This document shows positions 27,950-36,895 of a stretch of DNA of 64,000 nt, in pieces. The notes beneath the pieces were generated by a model. The model saw nothing but the letters and a program-made list of their open reading frames with translations, was not told the origin of the DNA and searched no databases. The first letter of the stretch is position 1; each line of letters begins with the position of its first letter. Source of the stretch: Bacteroidales bacterium (GTDB taxonomy: Bacteria; Bacteroidota; Bacteroidia; Bacteroidales; P3); assembly GCA_017483575.1 (NCBI GenBank), contig JAFUWF010000001.1, positions 36,241-100,240 of the forward strand, given 5' to 3'. Made by a program: the position numbers and the translations under genes.

Positions 27950-28092
27950 GGGGTTTGAGAGGTACTTTATTCGACTGTTCTTATATAGTATACATATAGT
28001 ATACATATACTTCTCATATACTTCTTATATACAGTATATGAATACTATATGAGAACTATATGTATACTATATGTATACTATATGAGAACGGT
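27950..28092. repeat. AT-rich 11-bp-period palindromic repeat, copy 2
   Basis: In the divergent gap between pfkA and the tolC-like gene. About 110 bp of 11-bp units (ATAGTATACAT, ATACTTCTCAT, ATGAATACTAT, ATGAGAACTAT) that are self-complementary around about 28037. The left flank AGGTACTTTATTCGACTGTT (27959-27978) is the reverse complement of the right flank of copy 1. 28093-28205 is G-rich with no gene. Confidence 0.75.
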
Positions 28093-28209
28093 GCTTCTGG
28101 ATAGCAGTCTGGTGGGGGTCGGATGGGGGGATGAGTGGATTCTAATGGATGTTGGAGATGTGGTTGTCAGGGTGTTGTGGAGTTTAACATTATTTTAAGA
28201 TTGTGAGGG

Positions 28210-28240
28210 TTTGAAGGTTGGAAAAAGTTTTGTATTTTTG
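28210..28240 (+). promoter_or_regulatory. promoter of the efflux operon
   Basis: TTTG 28210-28213, 19-bp gap, TATTTTTG 28233-28240; the ATG is at 28274. Confidence 0.65.
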
Positions 28241-28273
28241 CAGGCTGTTTTGAATGGATAAAAGAAGTATAGA

Positions 28274-29845
28274 ATGGACAAGAAGATATTGATAGTCAGT
28301 GCTTTGCTAACAATTACACTCTTCAGTCAGGCGCAAGCGCCTGCCAGCTCCGACACATTCCTCCGCCCTTCGGGCACCTCCCCTAACATAGGGGAGAAGT
28401 TGGATAGTGCCGCCGTGTGGACGCTGGAGGGGTGCAAGGCGTGGGCACTGGAGGCCAACAAGGGCTTGAAGGTGGCAGAAGAGAAGGTGACGGAGAGCGA
28501 GGCCATGGAGAAAGCGGCCCTGTGGCAGATGCTGCCGAAGGTGAGCGCCAACGGCACCTACAACTGGATGGAGCGGAGCGTGAACCTGCTGAGCGACGAA
28601 CAGAAAGAGCGCCTGAACAACCTGGGTCCGACGGTGGCACAAGGCGTCGGTTCGGCGTTGCAGAATGAGTTCGGCAACCTGCCCATCGGGGGCGACCTCA
28701 TTGCGCAGGCGCTGACGAATATGCTGGCCGGGTCGGATTTCATGAACACCATCAACGGCGTGGGCCAAAGGATCACCGATGCGCTGGAGACCGACACGAG
28801 GAATGTGATGGCAGGTACCGTGACGGTGACGCAGCCCGTCTTCATGGGCGGCAAGCTGTGGGCCCTGCACAAGAGCGCCAGCCTGATGGCCGAACTGAGC
28901 GGCATGGAATACGACAAGAAGCGCGAGGAGATCATGATCGGCGTGGAAGAGGCGTACTGGCAGGTGGTGAGCGTGAAGCACAAGAAGGAGCTTGCCGAGC
29001 AGTATGCCGCCTTGCTGGACACGTTGACCAAGGATGTGGAAGAGATGGTGGCTGCCGAGGTGGCCACGAAGGGCGACCTGACGAAGGTCAGCGTGAAGCG
29101 CAACGAGGCCCAGATGAACCTCACCAAGGCCCGCAACGGCCTGGTGCTGGCGAAGATGCTGTTGGCGCAGAGGTGCGGGCAGCCGCTCTGGAGCGAGTTC
29201 GACGTGGAGGATGTTCTGTCACACTCCTCAGTCAGCCTGACGGCCGACAGCTCCCCTAGCTTAAGGGAGCAGGAAGACGGCGACATCGTGATGGATTCGG
29301 TCTACAGCCGTCGGCGGGAAATGCGTATGCTGGGCATTGCCGACAGCGTGGCGATGCAGGGAGTGACCATTGCGCGGAGCACACTGTTGCCCAATGTGGT
29401 GGCGACGGGAGGCTACCTGGTGAGCAAACCGAACCTCTTCAACGGCTTCGCCAACGAGTTCGGTGGCACGTTTTTTGCCGGTGTGGTGGTGAATGTGCCG
29501 ATACTGCATCCCGGCGGCATCTACTCGCTGAAGGCCGCGAAGGCCAAGAGGCGCGAGGCGCAGTGGCAGATGGAAGAGGCGAGGGAGATGATAGAGCTGC
29601 AGGTGAAGAAGGTTAGCTACGAGCTGGAACTTGCCGAGAAGAAACTGACCGAAGCCGAGAGCAACCTGGCGAATGCCGAGGAGAACCTGCGCCTGGCCAA
29701 CGAGAGCTTCCATGCCGGCGTGGTGAGCAGCAGCGACCTGATGGCCGCGCAGACCGCCTGGATGCAGGCCAAGAGCGAAGTGGTGGACGCCGAAATCGAA
29801 ATCGAGATGAGCAAGGTGTACCTGAAGCAGGCGTTGGGAGAATGA
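28274..29845 (+). CDS. TolC-family outer-membrane efflux protein
   Basis: 523 residues. Signal peptide MDKKILIVSALLTITLFSQAQA, then two outer-membrane-efflux repeats with long helices (about 60-290 and 345-520) such as EEAYWQVVSVKHKKELAEQYAALLDTL. It forms the outer-membrane channel of the exporter encoded downstream. Two in-frame insertions (residues about 17-45 and 315-335) are encoded by palindromic repeats and probably lie in loops. First gene of a six-gene plus-strand operon. Confidence 0.9.
   Translation: MDKKILIVSALLTITLFSQAQAPASSDTFLRPSGTSPNIGEKLDSAAVWTLEGCKAWALEANKGLKVAEEKVTESEAMEKAALWQMLPKVSANGTYNWMERSVNLLSDEQKERLNNLGPTVAQGVGSALQNEFGNLPIGGDLIAQALTNMLAGSDFMNTINGVGQRITDALETDTRNVMAGTVTVTQPVFMGGKLWALHKSASLMAELSGMEYDKKREEIMIGVEEAYWQVVSVKHKKELAEQYAALLDTLTKDVEEMVAAEVATKGDLTKVSVKRNEAQMNLTKARNGLVLAKMLLAQRCGQPLWSEFDVEDVLSHSSVSLTADSSPSLREQEDGDIVMDSVYSRRREMRMLGIADSVAMQGVTIARSTLLPNVVATGGYLVSKPNLFNGFANEFGGTFFAGVVVNVPILHPGGIYSLKAAKAKRREAQWQMEEAREMIELQVKKVSYELELAEKKLTEAESNLANAEENLRLANESFHAGVVSSSDLMAAQTAWMQAKSEVVDAEIEIEMSKVYLKQALGE
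28322..28397. repeat. palindromic repeat near the 5' end of the efflux gene
   Basis: Three small palindromes in a row: AGGCGCAAGCGCCT (28329-28342), GCCCTTCGGGC, and CTCCCCTAACATAGGGGAG (28378-28396, 8-bp perfect arms). It is related in wording to the element at 29219. Confidence 0.55.
29219..29272. repeat. palindromic repeat inside the efflux gene, second copy
   Basis: Contains CACACTCCTCAGTCAGC (29220-29236), the exact reverse complement of a 17-mer in the deaminase gene at 22064-22080, followed by ACAGCTCCCCTAGCTTAAGG. It is translated in frame as SHSSVSLTADSSPSLREQE. Confidence 0.6.
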
Positions 29846-29893
29846 GAGGCATGGAGTCGTGGAGTCGTGAAGTCGTGAAGTCGTAAAGAGTGA
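29846..29893. repeat. 8-bp-period array after the efflux gene
   Basis: Units GGAGTCGT GGAGTCGT GAAGTCGT GAAGTCGT between the stop of the TolC-like gene and the HlyD-like gene. Confidence 0.55.
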
Positions 29894-29914
29894 TAATAAA
29901 AAACAGACAATATT

Positions 29915-30898
29915 ATGAAAGAGAACAATAAGACATTGTTTGCGGGATTGGCGGTGGTGATTGCCGCTGTGGGCATCGTGGCCCTGGTGGGCCTGTTCGC
30001 CATTCATGAGCCCAAGGAGGTGATTATGGGCGAGGTGGATGCCTCGGAGTACCGCGTGAGCAACAAGGTTCCGGGCCGCATCGACAGCCTGTATGTGAAG
30101 GAAGGCGACCATGTGAAGGCCGGCGACACGCTGGCGCACATCAGCAGTCCGCAGGTGGAGGCCAAGATGATGCAGGCCGAGGCCGTGAAGAACGCCGCCA
30201 GCGCCCAGAGCCGCAAGGCCAAGGGTGGCGCCCGCGAGCAGCAGAAGCAGATGGCCTACCAGGTGTGGCAGAAAGCCAAAGCCGCCGTGGAGGTCTACAA
30301 GAAGAGCTACGACCGTGTGAAAGGACTGTACGAGAAGGGCGTGGTGAGTGCGCAGAAGTTCGACGAGGTGGAGGCGCAGTACAAGGTGGCGCAGGCCGAC
30401 TGTGCCGCCGCGGAGCAGCAGTACCTCCTGGCCAAGGAGGGAGCGCAGCAGGAGGACATAGCAGCCGCGGCAGCCCTGGTGAACCAGGCCGGCGGCGCTG
30501 TGGCCGAGGTGCAGAGCTACCTGGACGACAGCTACCTCATTGCCCCCAGCGATGGCGAGGTGGTGGAAATCTTCGCCAAACTGGGCGACCTCATTGGTAC
30601 CGGCAGCCCCGTGATGAGCATCCTCAACATGGACGACAGCTGGATGTTCTTCGCCGTGAGGGAGGACCTGCTGAACGACATGAACACCGGCGACACGCTG
30701 CAGATACGCCTGCCCGCCCTGGGCAAGGAGGCCTACCCCTGCCAGGTGCGCCGTATCCAGGCCATGGCAAGCTATGCCACATGGCGCGCCACGAAAACCA
30801 ATGGACAGTACGACGTGAAGAGCTTCGACGTGAAGGTGGTGCCGCTGCAGCATATCGAGGGCCTGCGCCCGGGCATGACAGCGATTGTGGAGAGGTAA
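29915..30898 (+). CDS. HlyD-family membrane fusion protein
   Basis: 327 residues. One N-terminal TM helix (about 9-30), the biotinyl-lipoyl-like half motif RVSNKVPGRIDSLYVKEGDHVKAGDTLAHI, a coiled-coil hairpin (about 85-195), the second half motif DDSYLIAPSDGEVVEIFAKLGDLIGTGSPV, and a beta-barrel domain. It bridges the inner-membrane permeases and the TolC channel. Confidence 0.93.
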   Translation: MKENNKTLFAGLAVVIAAVGIVALVGLFAIHEPKEVIMGEVDASEYRVSNKVPGRIDSLYVKEGDHVKAGDTLAHISSPQVEAKMMQAEAVKNAASAQSRKAKGGAREQQKQMAYQVWQKAKAAVEVYKKSYDRVKGLYEKGVVSAQKFDEVEAQYKVAQADCAAAEQQYLLAKEGAQQEDIAAAAALVNQAGGAVAEVQSYLDDSYLIAPSDGEVVEIFAKLGDLIGTGSPVMSILNMDDSWMFFAVREDLLNDMNTGDTLQIRLPALGKEAYPCQVRRIQAMASYATWRATKTNGQYDVKSFDVKVVPLQHIEGLRPGMTAIVER

Positions 30899-30920
30899 GA
30901 GGTATGAGGTAAGAGGTATG
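30891..30920. repeat. 7-bp-period array joining hlyD-like stop and permease start
   Basis: Units GAGGTAA GAGGTAT GAGGTAA GAGGTAT. The first GGTAA carries the TAA stop of the HlyD-like gene and the last GGTATG carries the ATG of the permease. Confidence 0.65.
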
Positions 30921-32090
30921 AGTTTGAAGTGGTATAGGTCCATATTAAGAGTGTTCCAGAGGGAATGCCGGCGGGTGATCAACCAGCCACGCTACCTGAT
31001 ACTGTTGACAGCGGGTGCGGTGCTGACGTTCGTCATCTTCGCCACAATGACCGGTGCGGGCCAGCCGCAGCGGTTGCCCGTGGGAGTGGTGGACCTGGAC
31101 GGCAGCTACCTGTCCAGGCGTATCTGCCACGAGCTGGACGCCACCTCGGGGGTGCAGGTGCATGCGGTGTACAACAACCACATGGAGGCCCGCCGGGCCA
31201 TGCAGCGGGGCGAGATATTCGCCTTCTATGAGATACCCAAGGGCACGTACAACGAGGTGCTGCAGTTCAAGGCTCCGAAGTTCGTGCTCTACAACAACTC
31301 GGCCTACCTGCTGGCAGGCACGCTGTGCTACAAGCAGCTGGCCACCATGGGCATGTTGGCCACGGGTGCCGTGCAGCGCGAGGTGCTGAGGAAGAAGGGC
31401 TACGACGAGGACCAGATAATGGGCCTGATACAGCCGGTGGCCTTCGAGACAAGGAACATCAGCAACCCCTGGATCAACTACGGCATCTACCTGATGACGA
31501 CGCTGATACCGGCGGTGATGGCCTTCCTGGCATTGATGCACACGGCCTTCGCCCTGGCCACGGAGCGCAGGCAGAAGACGGTGAAACGGTGGATGCAGAA
31601 AGCCGGGGGCAACGGAATGTACGCCCTGCTGGGCAAGATGTTGCCGTACACACTGTGGTACACCCTGCTGACGCTGATAGCCAACGTCATCATGTTCGGC
31701 TTCATGGGCTTCCCGATGGAGGGCAGCTGGACCCTGATGGTGCTGAGTACGCTGCTGCTCATCTTCGCGGCGCAATGCGCGGGAGTGTTCATCAGCAGCT
31801 GCATCAACGACCCTTCGCTGGCCATGAGCGTGTGCACGCTGTACAGCGCCATGAGCTTCTCGCTGAGCGGTTTCTCGTTCCCGATAGAGAGTATGTCGCA
31901 CATCTTCCAGAGCTTCTGCTGGCTGTACCCGATAAGACACTACTTCCTGAACTACCGCGAGATTGCCATCTACGGCAATGGCTTCGCCAGTTGCTGGCCC
32001 CACTTCTGCGCCCTGCTGGCCTTCGGGCTGATGGTGGTGGTCAGCGCCGCAGTACTGAATTGGCAAACACGTAAAAACACCGCGCAATGA
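30918..32090 (+). CDS. ABC-2-type permease (YhhJ-like), first of two
   Basis: 390 residues from ATG 30918. One N-terminal TM helix (about 25-43), a large extracytoplasmic domain, then five TM helices (about 195-385), the ABC2_membrane_3 plan. It is coupled to the next permease by an ATGA overlap. No ATPase gene is in the operon. Confidence 0.88.
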   Translation: MSLKWYRSILRVFQRECRRVINQPRYLILLTAGAVLTFVIFATMTGAGQPQRLPVGVVDLDGSYLSRRICHELDATSGVQVHAVYNNHMEARRAMQRGEIFAFYEIPKGTYNEVLQFKAPKFVLYNNSAYLLAGTLCYKQLATMGMLATGAVQREVLRKKGYDEDQIMGLIQPVAFETRNISNPWINYGIYLMTTLIPAVMAFLALMHTAFALATERRQKTVKRWMQKAGGNGMYALLGKMLPYTLWYTLLTLIANVIMFGFMGFPMEGSWTLMVLSTLLLIFAAQCAGVFISSCINDPSLAMSVCTLYSAMSFSLSGFSFPIESMSHIFQSFCWLYPIRHYFLNYREIAIYGNGFASCWPHFCALLAFGLMVVVSAAVLNWQTRKNTAQ

Positions 32091-33283
32091 ACAAGCTGAG
32101 ACGAAACCTATATGATATCTGGCTGGTGCTGAGTGCCGAAGTGCGCCACGTGTTTTCGGACAGCACGGTGCTGCTCATCTTCTTCATCGGCCCCCTGCTC
32201 TACCCCCTCATCTTCTGCTACATGTACAAGACCGAGAACGTGGAGAACCTGCCGGTGGCGGTGGTGGACGAGGCGGTGTGCAGCGAAAGCAAACGCTTCA
32301 TCCACAAGCTGGATGCCACCCCGGAAATCAACGTTGAATACAAATGCTGCAACATGTCGGAAGCCGAGGAGCTGCTGAAGGACAACAAGATACACGCCAT
32401 CTTCTACTTCCCCAAGGACTTCTCGCAGCGGCTGGCCAGCATGCAGACAGCCCATATCGGCGTTTTTGCCGACATGAGTTCGTTCTACTACTACAAGGCG
32501 GCGCTGCTGGGAAGCAACGCGGTGCTGATAGACGAGATGCACACCATCGAGCTGGAGCGCTACGGGATGGCGGGGCTGACGGGCGAGGACGCCAAGATAC
32601 AGCTGCAACCCGTCTCCGACGAGGAGATCACGGCCTTCAACCCCACGGGTGGCTACGGCAGTTTCTTCCTGCCGGCGCTGTTTGTGCTGGTGGTGCACCA
32701 GACGCTGTTCCTGGGCATCTGCCTGCTGTGTGGCGACGCCAGGGAGAACAAGCGCTCGCTGATGCTCATCCCGGCCCGTCTGCGCACGCGCAGCATCCAC
32801 CGCGTGGCCATGGGCCGCGCCTTGTGCTATCTGCTCATCTACACTCCCATCTGCATCATGACCATGTGGTTCATCCCCCGTTGGTTCCAGCTGCCGCAGC
32901 TGGGCAACCTCTACAACATCCTCATCTTCCTGCTGCCGTTCCTGCTGGCGGTCATCTTCTTCGGAATGACGGTTGGCAACCTCTTCGTGAGGCAGAAACT
33001 GTCGCCCATGGTCTGCTTCGCCTTCTTCAGTCTGGTGCTGTTCTTCCTGACGGGCATGGTGTGGCCGCAATGCAGCATGCCGAAGTTCTGGCTGTGGTTC
33101 AGCTACCTCTTCCCCTCCACCCCTGGCGTACAGGGATTCATTAAGGTCTCCTCCATGGGGGCCTCGCTGGCCGATGTGCGCAGCGAGTACCTGACGCTGT
33201 GGATCCAGGCCGCCGTCTACTTCTCCACGGCCGTCTTCTCGCTCATCCTCATCAAGAAGTACAAGTTCTTTAACGCTAAATAG
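32087..33283 (+). CDS. ABC-2-type permease (YhhJ-like), second of two
   Basis: 398 residues with the same plan as its upstream neighbour: one TM helix (about 22-42), a periplasmic domain with NLPVAVVDEAVCSESKRF (the family's VAVVD motif), then a block of five or six TM helices. The two probably form a heterodimer in the inner membrane with the HlyD- and TolC-like proteins. The substrate is unknown. Confidence 0.88.
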   Translation: MNKLRRNLYDIWLVLSAEVRHVFSDSTVLLIFFIGPLLYPLIFCYMYKTENVENLPVAVVDEAVCSESKRFIHKLDATPEINVEYKCCNMSEAEELLKDNKIHAIFYFPKDFSQRLASMQTAHIGVFADMSSFYYYKAALLGSNAVLIDEMHTIELERYGMAGLTGEDAKIQLQPVSDEEITAFNPTGGYGSFFLPALFVLVVHQTLFLGICLLCGDARENKRSLMLIPARLRTRSIHRVAMGRALCYLLIYTPICIMTMWFIPRWFQLPQLGNLYNILIFLLPFLLAVIFFGMTVGNLFVRQKLSPMVCFAFFSLVLFFLTGMVWPQCSMPKFWLWFSYLFPSTPGVQGFIKVSSMGASLADVRSEYLTLWIQAAVYFSTAVFSLILIKKYKFFNAK

Positions 33284-33286
33284 CGC

Positions 33287-34372
33287 ATGAGTGAGGAATT
33301 GAAGCAGCGGGACAAGGGGATGTGGCCCCGCCGTAGGAGAGAGTGGTACAAATACCGGGCTAACGTCGAGCCGTTCAATAGTACACGCGGCATATGGATA
33401 GCGACCATTTCGGCCCTCACGGTGTCGGCGATGATGATTCTTTTCTCCTATTCGACCCGCCGCGATTCATTCTCGCCGTTCCTGAACCCATTGTACCTGA
33501 CAATCAGCAATAATATCCTGTACAATCTGCTCTATGCGTTCGACTTCTGGACTCAACGACGCTCTTTCACGTCGCAAATACAAAGCGAGATTGTCTGCAT
33601 CACCGGGTCGGTGCTGATTACATTCAACTTTGCCTTCCTCTCCTTCAAGCTGGAGAAGGTTCTTTTCCATCGCGCGTCGTTCCCTCTCCCCACCTTCTTC
33701 ACGGCAGCCCTGATGGCAGGCGTGACGGCATACCTCATGACCCAACTGCTTAAAAACATCAACCAGCGCCAGCGAATAATCATAGAGAACGAACAACTAC
33801 AGACAGAGAACCTGCTGAGCCGCTACCAGACGCTGCAGCAGCAAGTGCGTCCACACTTCCTGTTCAATACGCTGAACACCCTCGACGGCCTTGTGGGCAA
33901 CGACGACGAGGGCGCGCGAAAATATATCGCCCAGTTGGCCGACATCATCCGCTACACGATGAACAAGCCGCAGGAGGTGACCCTGGAAGACGAACTGGCC
34001 TTTACGCGTGCCTACCTTTACATGATGCAGATACGCTACGGGGCGGAGCAACTGAAGGTGGAGGAACGGGTGGACCCGACGTTCCTTGCGGCCAATCTGC
34101 CGGCCATCAGCGTGCAGATGCTGGTGGAAAACGCCATCAAACACAATATCATCTCGAAGCGCCATCCGCTCTCCATCAGTATCCACACTACGGAGGACGG
34201 CCAGCTCGTTGTCAGCAACGCCTTCCAGCCGCGCGTCGACCGCGAGAAGAGCGACAACGGCACCGGGCTCCATAACCTCGCCACGCGCTATCGGCTTCGC
34301 TATCACCGCGAAATCTCCGTTCTGCAGGACGAGAAAACCTTTTCCGTGACCATTCCCCTTATCATACCATAA
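33287..34372 (+). CDS. LytS/YehU-type sensor histidine kinase
   Basis: 361 residues. Four TM helices (about 35-150), then the His_kinase domain with QVRPHFLFNTLNTLDGLV (phospho-His in RPHFLFN) and an N box VEKNAIKHN-like segment (VENAIKHNI), then GTGLHNL. It lies 3 bp after the permease gene and is paired with a LytTR regulator. It may sense export stress or the exported substrate. Confidence 0.92.
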   Translation: MSEELKQRDKGMWPRRRREWYKYRANVEPFNSTRGIWIATISALTVSAMMILFSYSTRRDSFSPFLNPLYLTISNNILYNLLYAFDFWTQRRSFTSQIQSEIVCITGSVLITFNFAFLSFKLEKVLFHRASFPLPTFFTAALMAGVTAYLMTQLLKNINQRQRIIIENEQLQTENLLSRYQTLQQQVRPHFLFNTLNTLDGLVGNDDEGARKYIAQLADIIRYTMNKPQEVTLEDELAFTRAYLYMMQIRYGAEQLKVEERVDPTFLAANLPAISVQMLVENAIKHNIISKRHPLSISIHTTEDGQLVVSNAFQPRVDREKSDNGTGLHNLATRYRLRYHREISVLQDEKTFSVTIPLIIP

Positions 34373-34402
34373 AACTTCCCCAAAACTAAAACACAAACAA
34401 TT

Positions 34403-35197
34403 ATGACTACAATCAACCGAATCGTCATCATCGAAGATGAAGCCATCGCCGCCGCCAACCTGCAGCGGATGCTGAAAGCGGAGTTGCCGCAAGTCCACGT
34501 GGAGGCCATTCTGGAGTCCATCGAGGAAAGCATCGAGTATTTCTCCTCTCACAAAGAGCCGGACCTCCTCCTGGCCGACATCCACCTGGCCGACGGCCTG
34601 GCCTTCTCCATCTTCGACTCTGTGTCCATCACATGCCCGGTCATCTTCACGACGGCCTACGAGCAGTACGCCCTCAACGCCTTCAAGATGAACACCGTGG
34701 ACTACCTGCTGAAGCCCCTCCATGCCGCCGACCTCCATCGTGCCCTCCTGAAGCTGGAGAACATTCTCAACGTCTCCAAACAGCATTCAGATATTCCTCC
34801 CGCCAAAGGGAGTCTTGTGGAGCCATCGCCTTCCGCTCCCAAAGGTCAGGCATCCTCTTTCAAGAAACATTTCCTCATCCCTGCCAACAACCATCTGATA
34901 CCCATCGAGGTGAAGCAGATTGCATGCCTATATGTGGAGGACCGTATCACGCGCGCCATCCTCCTCGACGGACGCGAGCAGATTATGGACGGGCCGCTCG
35001 ACGCCATCATGACGCAGCTCGACCCCGACACCTTCTTCCGCGCCAATCGCCAATACATCATCTCCCACAGCGCCATCCGGGACATCTCCGTCTGGCCTGT
35101 ATCCAAATTGGCCATCAACCTCTCCGTTCCCACGCCCTCGCGCATCATCATACCCAAGGCACGCGTCCGCGAATTCAAGGAGTGGTATACGAAATAA
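34403..35197 (+). CDS. LytTR-family response regulator
   Basis: 264 residues. The receiver domain (about 6-120) has IEDE acidic pocket, phospho-acceptor LLLADIHL (Asp about 57), switch T/Y and Lys (LLKPL). The LytTR DNA-binding domain is about 150-264. The linker (residues about 130-150) is encoded by repeat-like DNA at 34795-34860. Likely regulates the exporter operon it ends. Convergent with adk, 9 bp apart. Confidence 0.93.
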   Translation: MTTINRIVIIEDEAIAAANLQRMLKAELPQVHVEAILESIEESIEYFSSHKEPDLLLADIHLADGLAFSIFDSVSITCPVIFTTAYEQYALNAFKMNTVDYLLKPLHAADLHRALLKLENILNVSKQHSDIPPAKGSLVEPSPSAPKGQASSFKKHFLIPANNHLIPIEVKQIACLYVEDRITRAILLDGREQIMDGPLDAIMTQLDPDTFFRANRQYIISHSAIRDISVWPVSKLAINLSVPTPSRIIIPKARVREFKEWYTK

Positions 35198-35206
35198 AAG
35201 ATAAGA

Positions 35207-35848
35207 TTACAGTTTCATCAGGCGTTCGAGGGTCTGGCAGATGCGGGTGTTGGTCTCGGCAATCTCGCCTGAGCCGTCGACGGTGACCAGGAGACCGGAG
35301 ACCCGGTAGTAGTCCAGGACCGGTTGGGTCTGGAGGTCGTAGAGTTCTATGCGATGGCGGATGACCTCCTCGGTATCGTCGGCACGGCCCGAGATGGCGG
35401 CACGTTCGTGGATGCGATGTACGAGCTCGTCGCGCGGCACGTCGATGGCCACCACACAGTCTATCTTCCTTTGCAGTTTGCCGAAGAGGAACTCGAGGGT
35501 CTGTGCCTGCTGCACGGTACGGGGGAATCCGTCGATGATGCACCCTTCGGGGCGGTGCGGTTCGCCCTTGCGCTCGCGGTCCCAGGGGTCGATGCTGGCA
35601 TCGGGGTTGGGGAGCGTGGAGCGGTTGGCGAGTGCGCGGGCCAGCAGCGCAACCACGATGTCGTCGCCCACAAGGTCGCCGCGGTTCATAATGGCCTGTG
35701 CCCGTTGTCCGAGGGGTGTGCCGGCGGCAACTTCCTGTCGCAGGAGGTCGCCGGTGGAGATGTGGAGGAAGTCGTACTTCTCTGCCAGGAGCTTTGCCTG
35801 GGTGCCTTTGCCGGCGCCGGGGGCGCCGAAGATGACAATATTTATCAT
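35207..35848 (-). CDS. adk: adenylate kinase
   Basis: 213 residues from ATG 35848 (MINIVIFGAPGAGKGTQAKLLAEKY). It has the P-loop, the NMP-binding region, the LID motif GRADDTEEVIRHR and DGFPRTVQQAQ. Catalyses ATP + AMP to 2 ADP. The LID has no zinc cysteines. It follows the TerC gene by 4 bp. Confidence 0.97.
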   Translation of the reverse strand: MINIVIFGAPGAGKGTQAKLLAEKYDFLHISTGDLLRQEVAAGTPLGQRAQAIMNRGDLVGDDIVVALLARALANRSTLPNPDASIDPWDRERKGEPHRPEGCIIDGFPRTVQQAQTLEFLFGKLQRKIDCVVAIDVPRDELVHRIHERAAISGRADDTEEVIRHRIELYDLQTQPVLDYYRVSGLLVTVDGSGEIAETNTRICQTLERLMKL

Positions 35849-35852
35849 ATTT

Positions 35853-36812
35853 TTATGCGCGTTGTGGTTTCTTGATGGCCATCGACAGCACAATGCTCAC
35901 CACCAGTATACCCAGTATCACCGCCAGCGACGCCAGCGTCGGCATGTGCCAACCGAAGAATTCGCCGCCAATCATCTTCACTCCGATGAACGTCAGCAGC
36001 ACTCCCAATCCGTAGTGCAGCAGCCAGAAGCGGTCGGCCACATCGCTCAGCAGGAAGAACAGCGACCGCAAGCCCATGATGGCGAAGATGTTGGACGTAT
36101 AGACTATCACCGGGTTCTTCGTCACCGAGAACACGGCGGGAATGGAATCGACAGCAAAAACAATGTCCGAGAACTCTATCACCAGCAGCACCAGGAAGAG
36201 CGGCGTCATCTTGCCGGCATGGAAGAAGTCGTGTCCGTGGCTCTCACTCGTCACAGGAAAATGCTTCGAGGCAAACTTCACCACAGGGTGGTTCGCCGTG
36301 TCCACCTCCTCGTCGCCCTTGTCGCGGAACATCTTCACGCCGCTGTAGATCAGCACCGCACCGAATACCGCCAGCACCCAGGAGAACTTGGTCACCAGCG
36401 CACCCAGGGCGAAGATGAAGATGAACCTCAGCACGATGGCTCCGAAGATGCCCCAGAAGAGCACCCTGTGGTAGTACTCCTTCTTGATGCCGAAGCTCAC
36501 GAAAATCATAATCATCACGAAGATATTGTCTATCGAGAGACTCTCCTCGAGGAAGTAACCCGCGAGGAACTCGCTCGTCATCTCGCCTCGATAGGCCTTG
36601 AGGTCCGTCACCCCCGCATCCGGTGGCATCATCCAATCGCCAAAGAAGTAGACCAGAACAGCGAAAGCCATCGCCAGCCCCACCCAGATGCCTGTCCACA
36701 TAGCGGCCTCCTTCACGCTCACCACCTTGTCCTTCTTGTGGAACACGAAGAGATCCAGGATCAGCATCACCACCACGAAGACCATGAAAATGCTAAAAAA
36801 CAGTACGTTCAT
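35853..36812 (-). CDS. TerC-family integral membrane protein
   Basis: 319 residues from ATG 36812. About nine TM helices. Typical motifs are FLAGYFLEESLSIDNIFVM and LVVIEFSDIVFAVDSIPAVF, with the conserved acidic residues of TerC/Alx proteins. These are implicated in manganese export and metal loading of secreted proteins; the old tellurite name is not a proof of resistance. Divergent from the chromate-transporter genes, 83 bp apart. Confidence 0.92.
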   Translation of the reverse strand: MNVLFFSIFMVFVVVMLILDLFVFHKKDKVVSVKEAAMWTGIWVGLAMAFAVLVYFFGDWMMPPDAGVTDLKAYRGEMTSEFLAGYFLEESLSIDNIFVMIMIFVSFGIKKEYYHRVLFWGIFGAIVLRFIFIFALGALVTKFSWVLAVFGAVLIYSGVKMFRDKGDEEVDTANHPVVKFASKHFPVTSESHGHDFFHAGKMTPLFLVLLVIEFSDIVFAVDSIPAVFSVTKNPVIVYTSNIFAIMGLRSLFFLLSDVADRFWLLHYGLGVLLTFIGVKMIGGEFFGWHMPTLASLAVILGILVVSIVLSMAIKKPQRA

Positions 36813-36895
36813 ATACAATATTTTTTTTCGTTTCGAGTTATTGTTTTTGTACACGCATCCTGCCTGCAGAAAAAACAAGAATAAGAACGACAAAC

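Noticed and set aside
35853-36812. Tellurite resistance determinant
   Set aside because: TerC-family proteins are widespread in metal homeostasis; no other ter genes are present.
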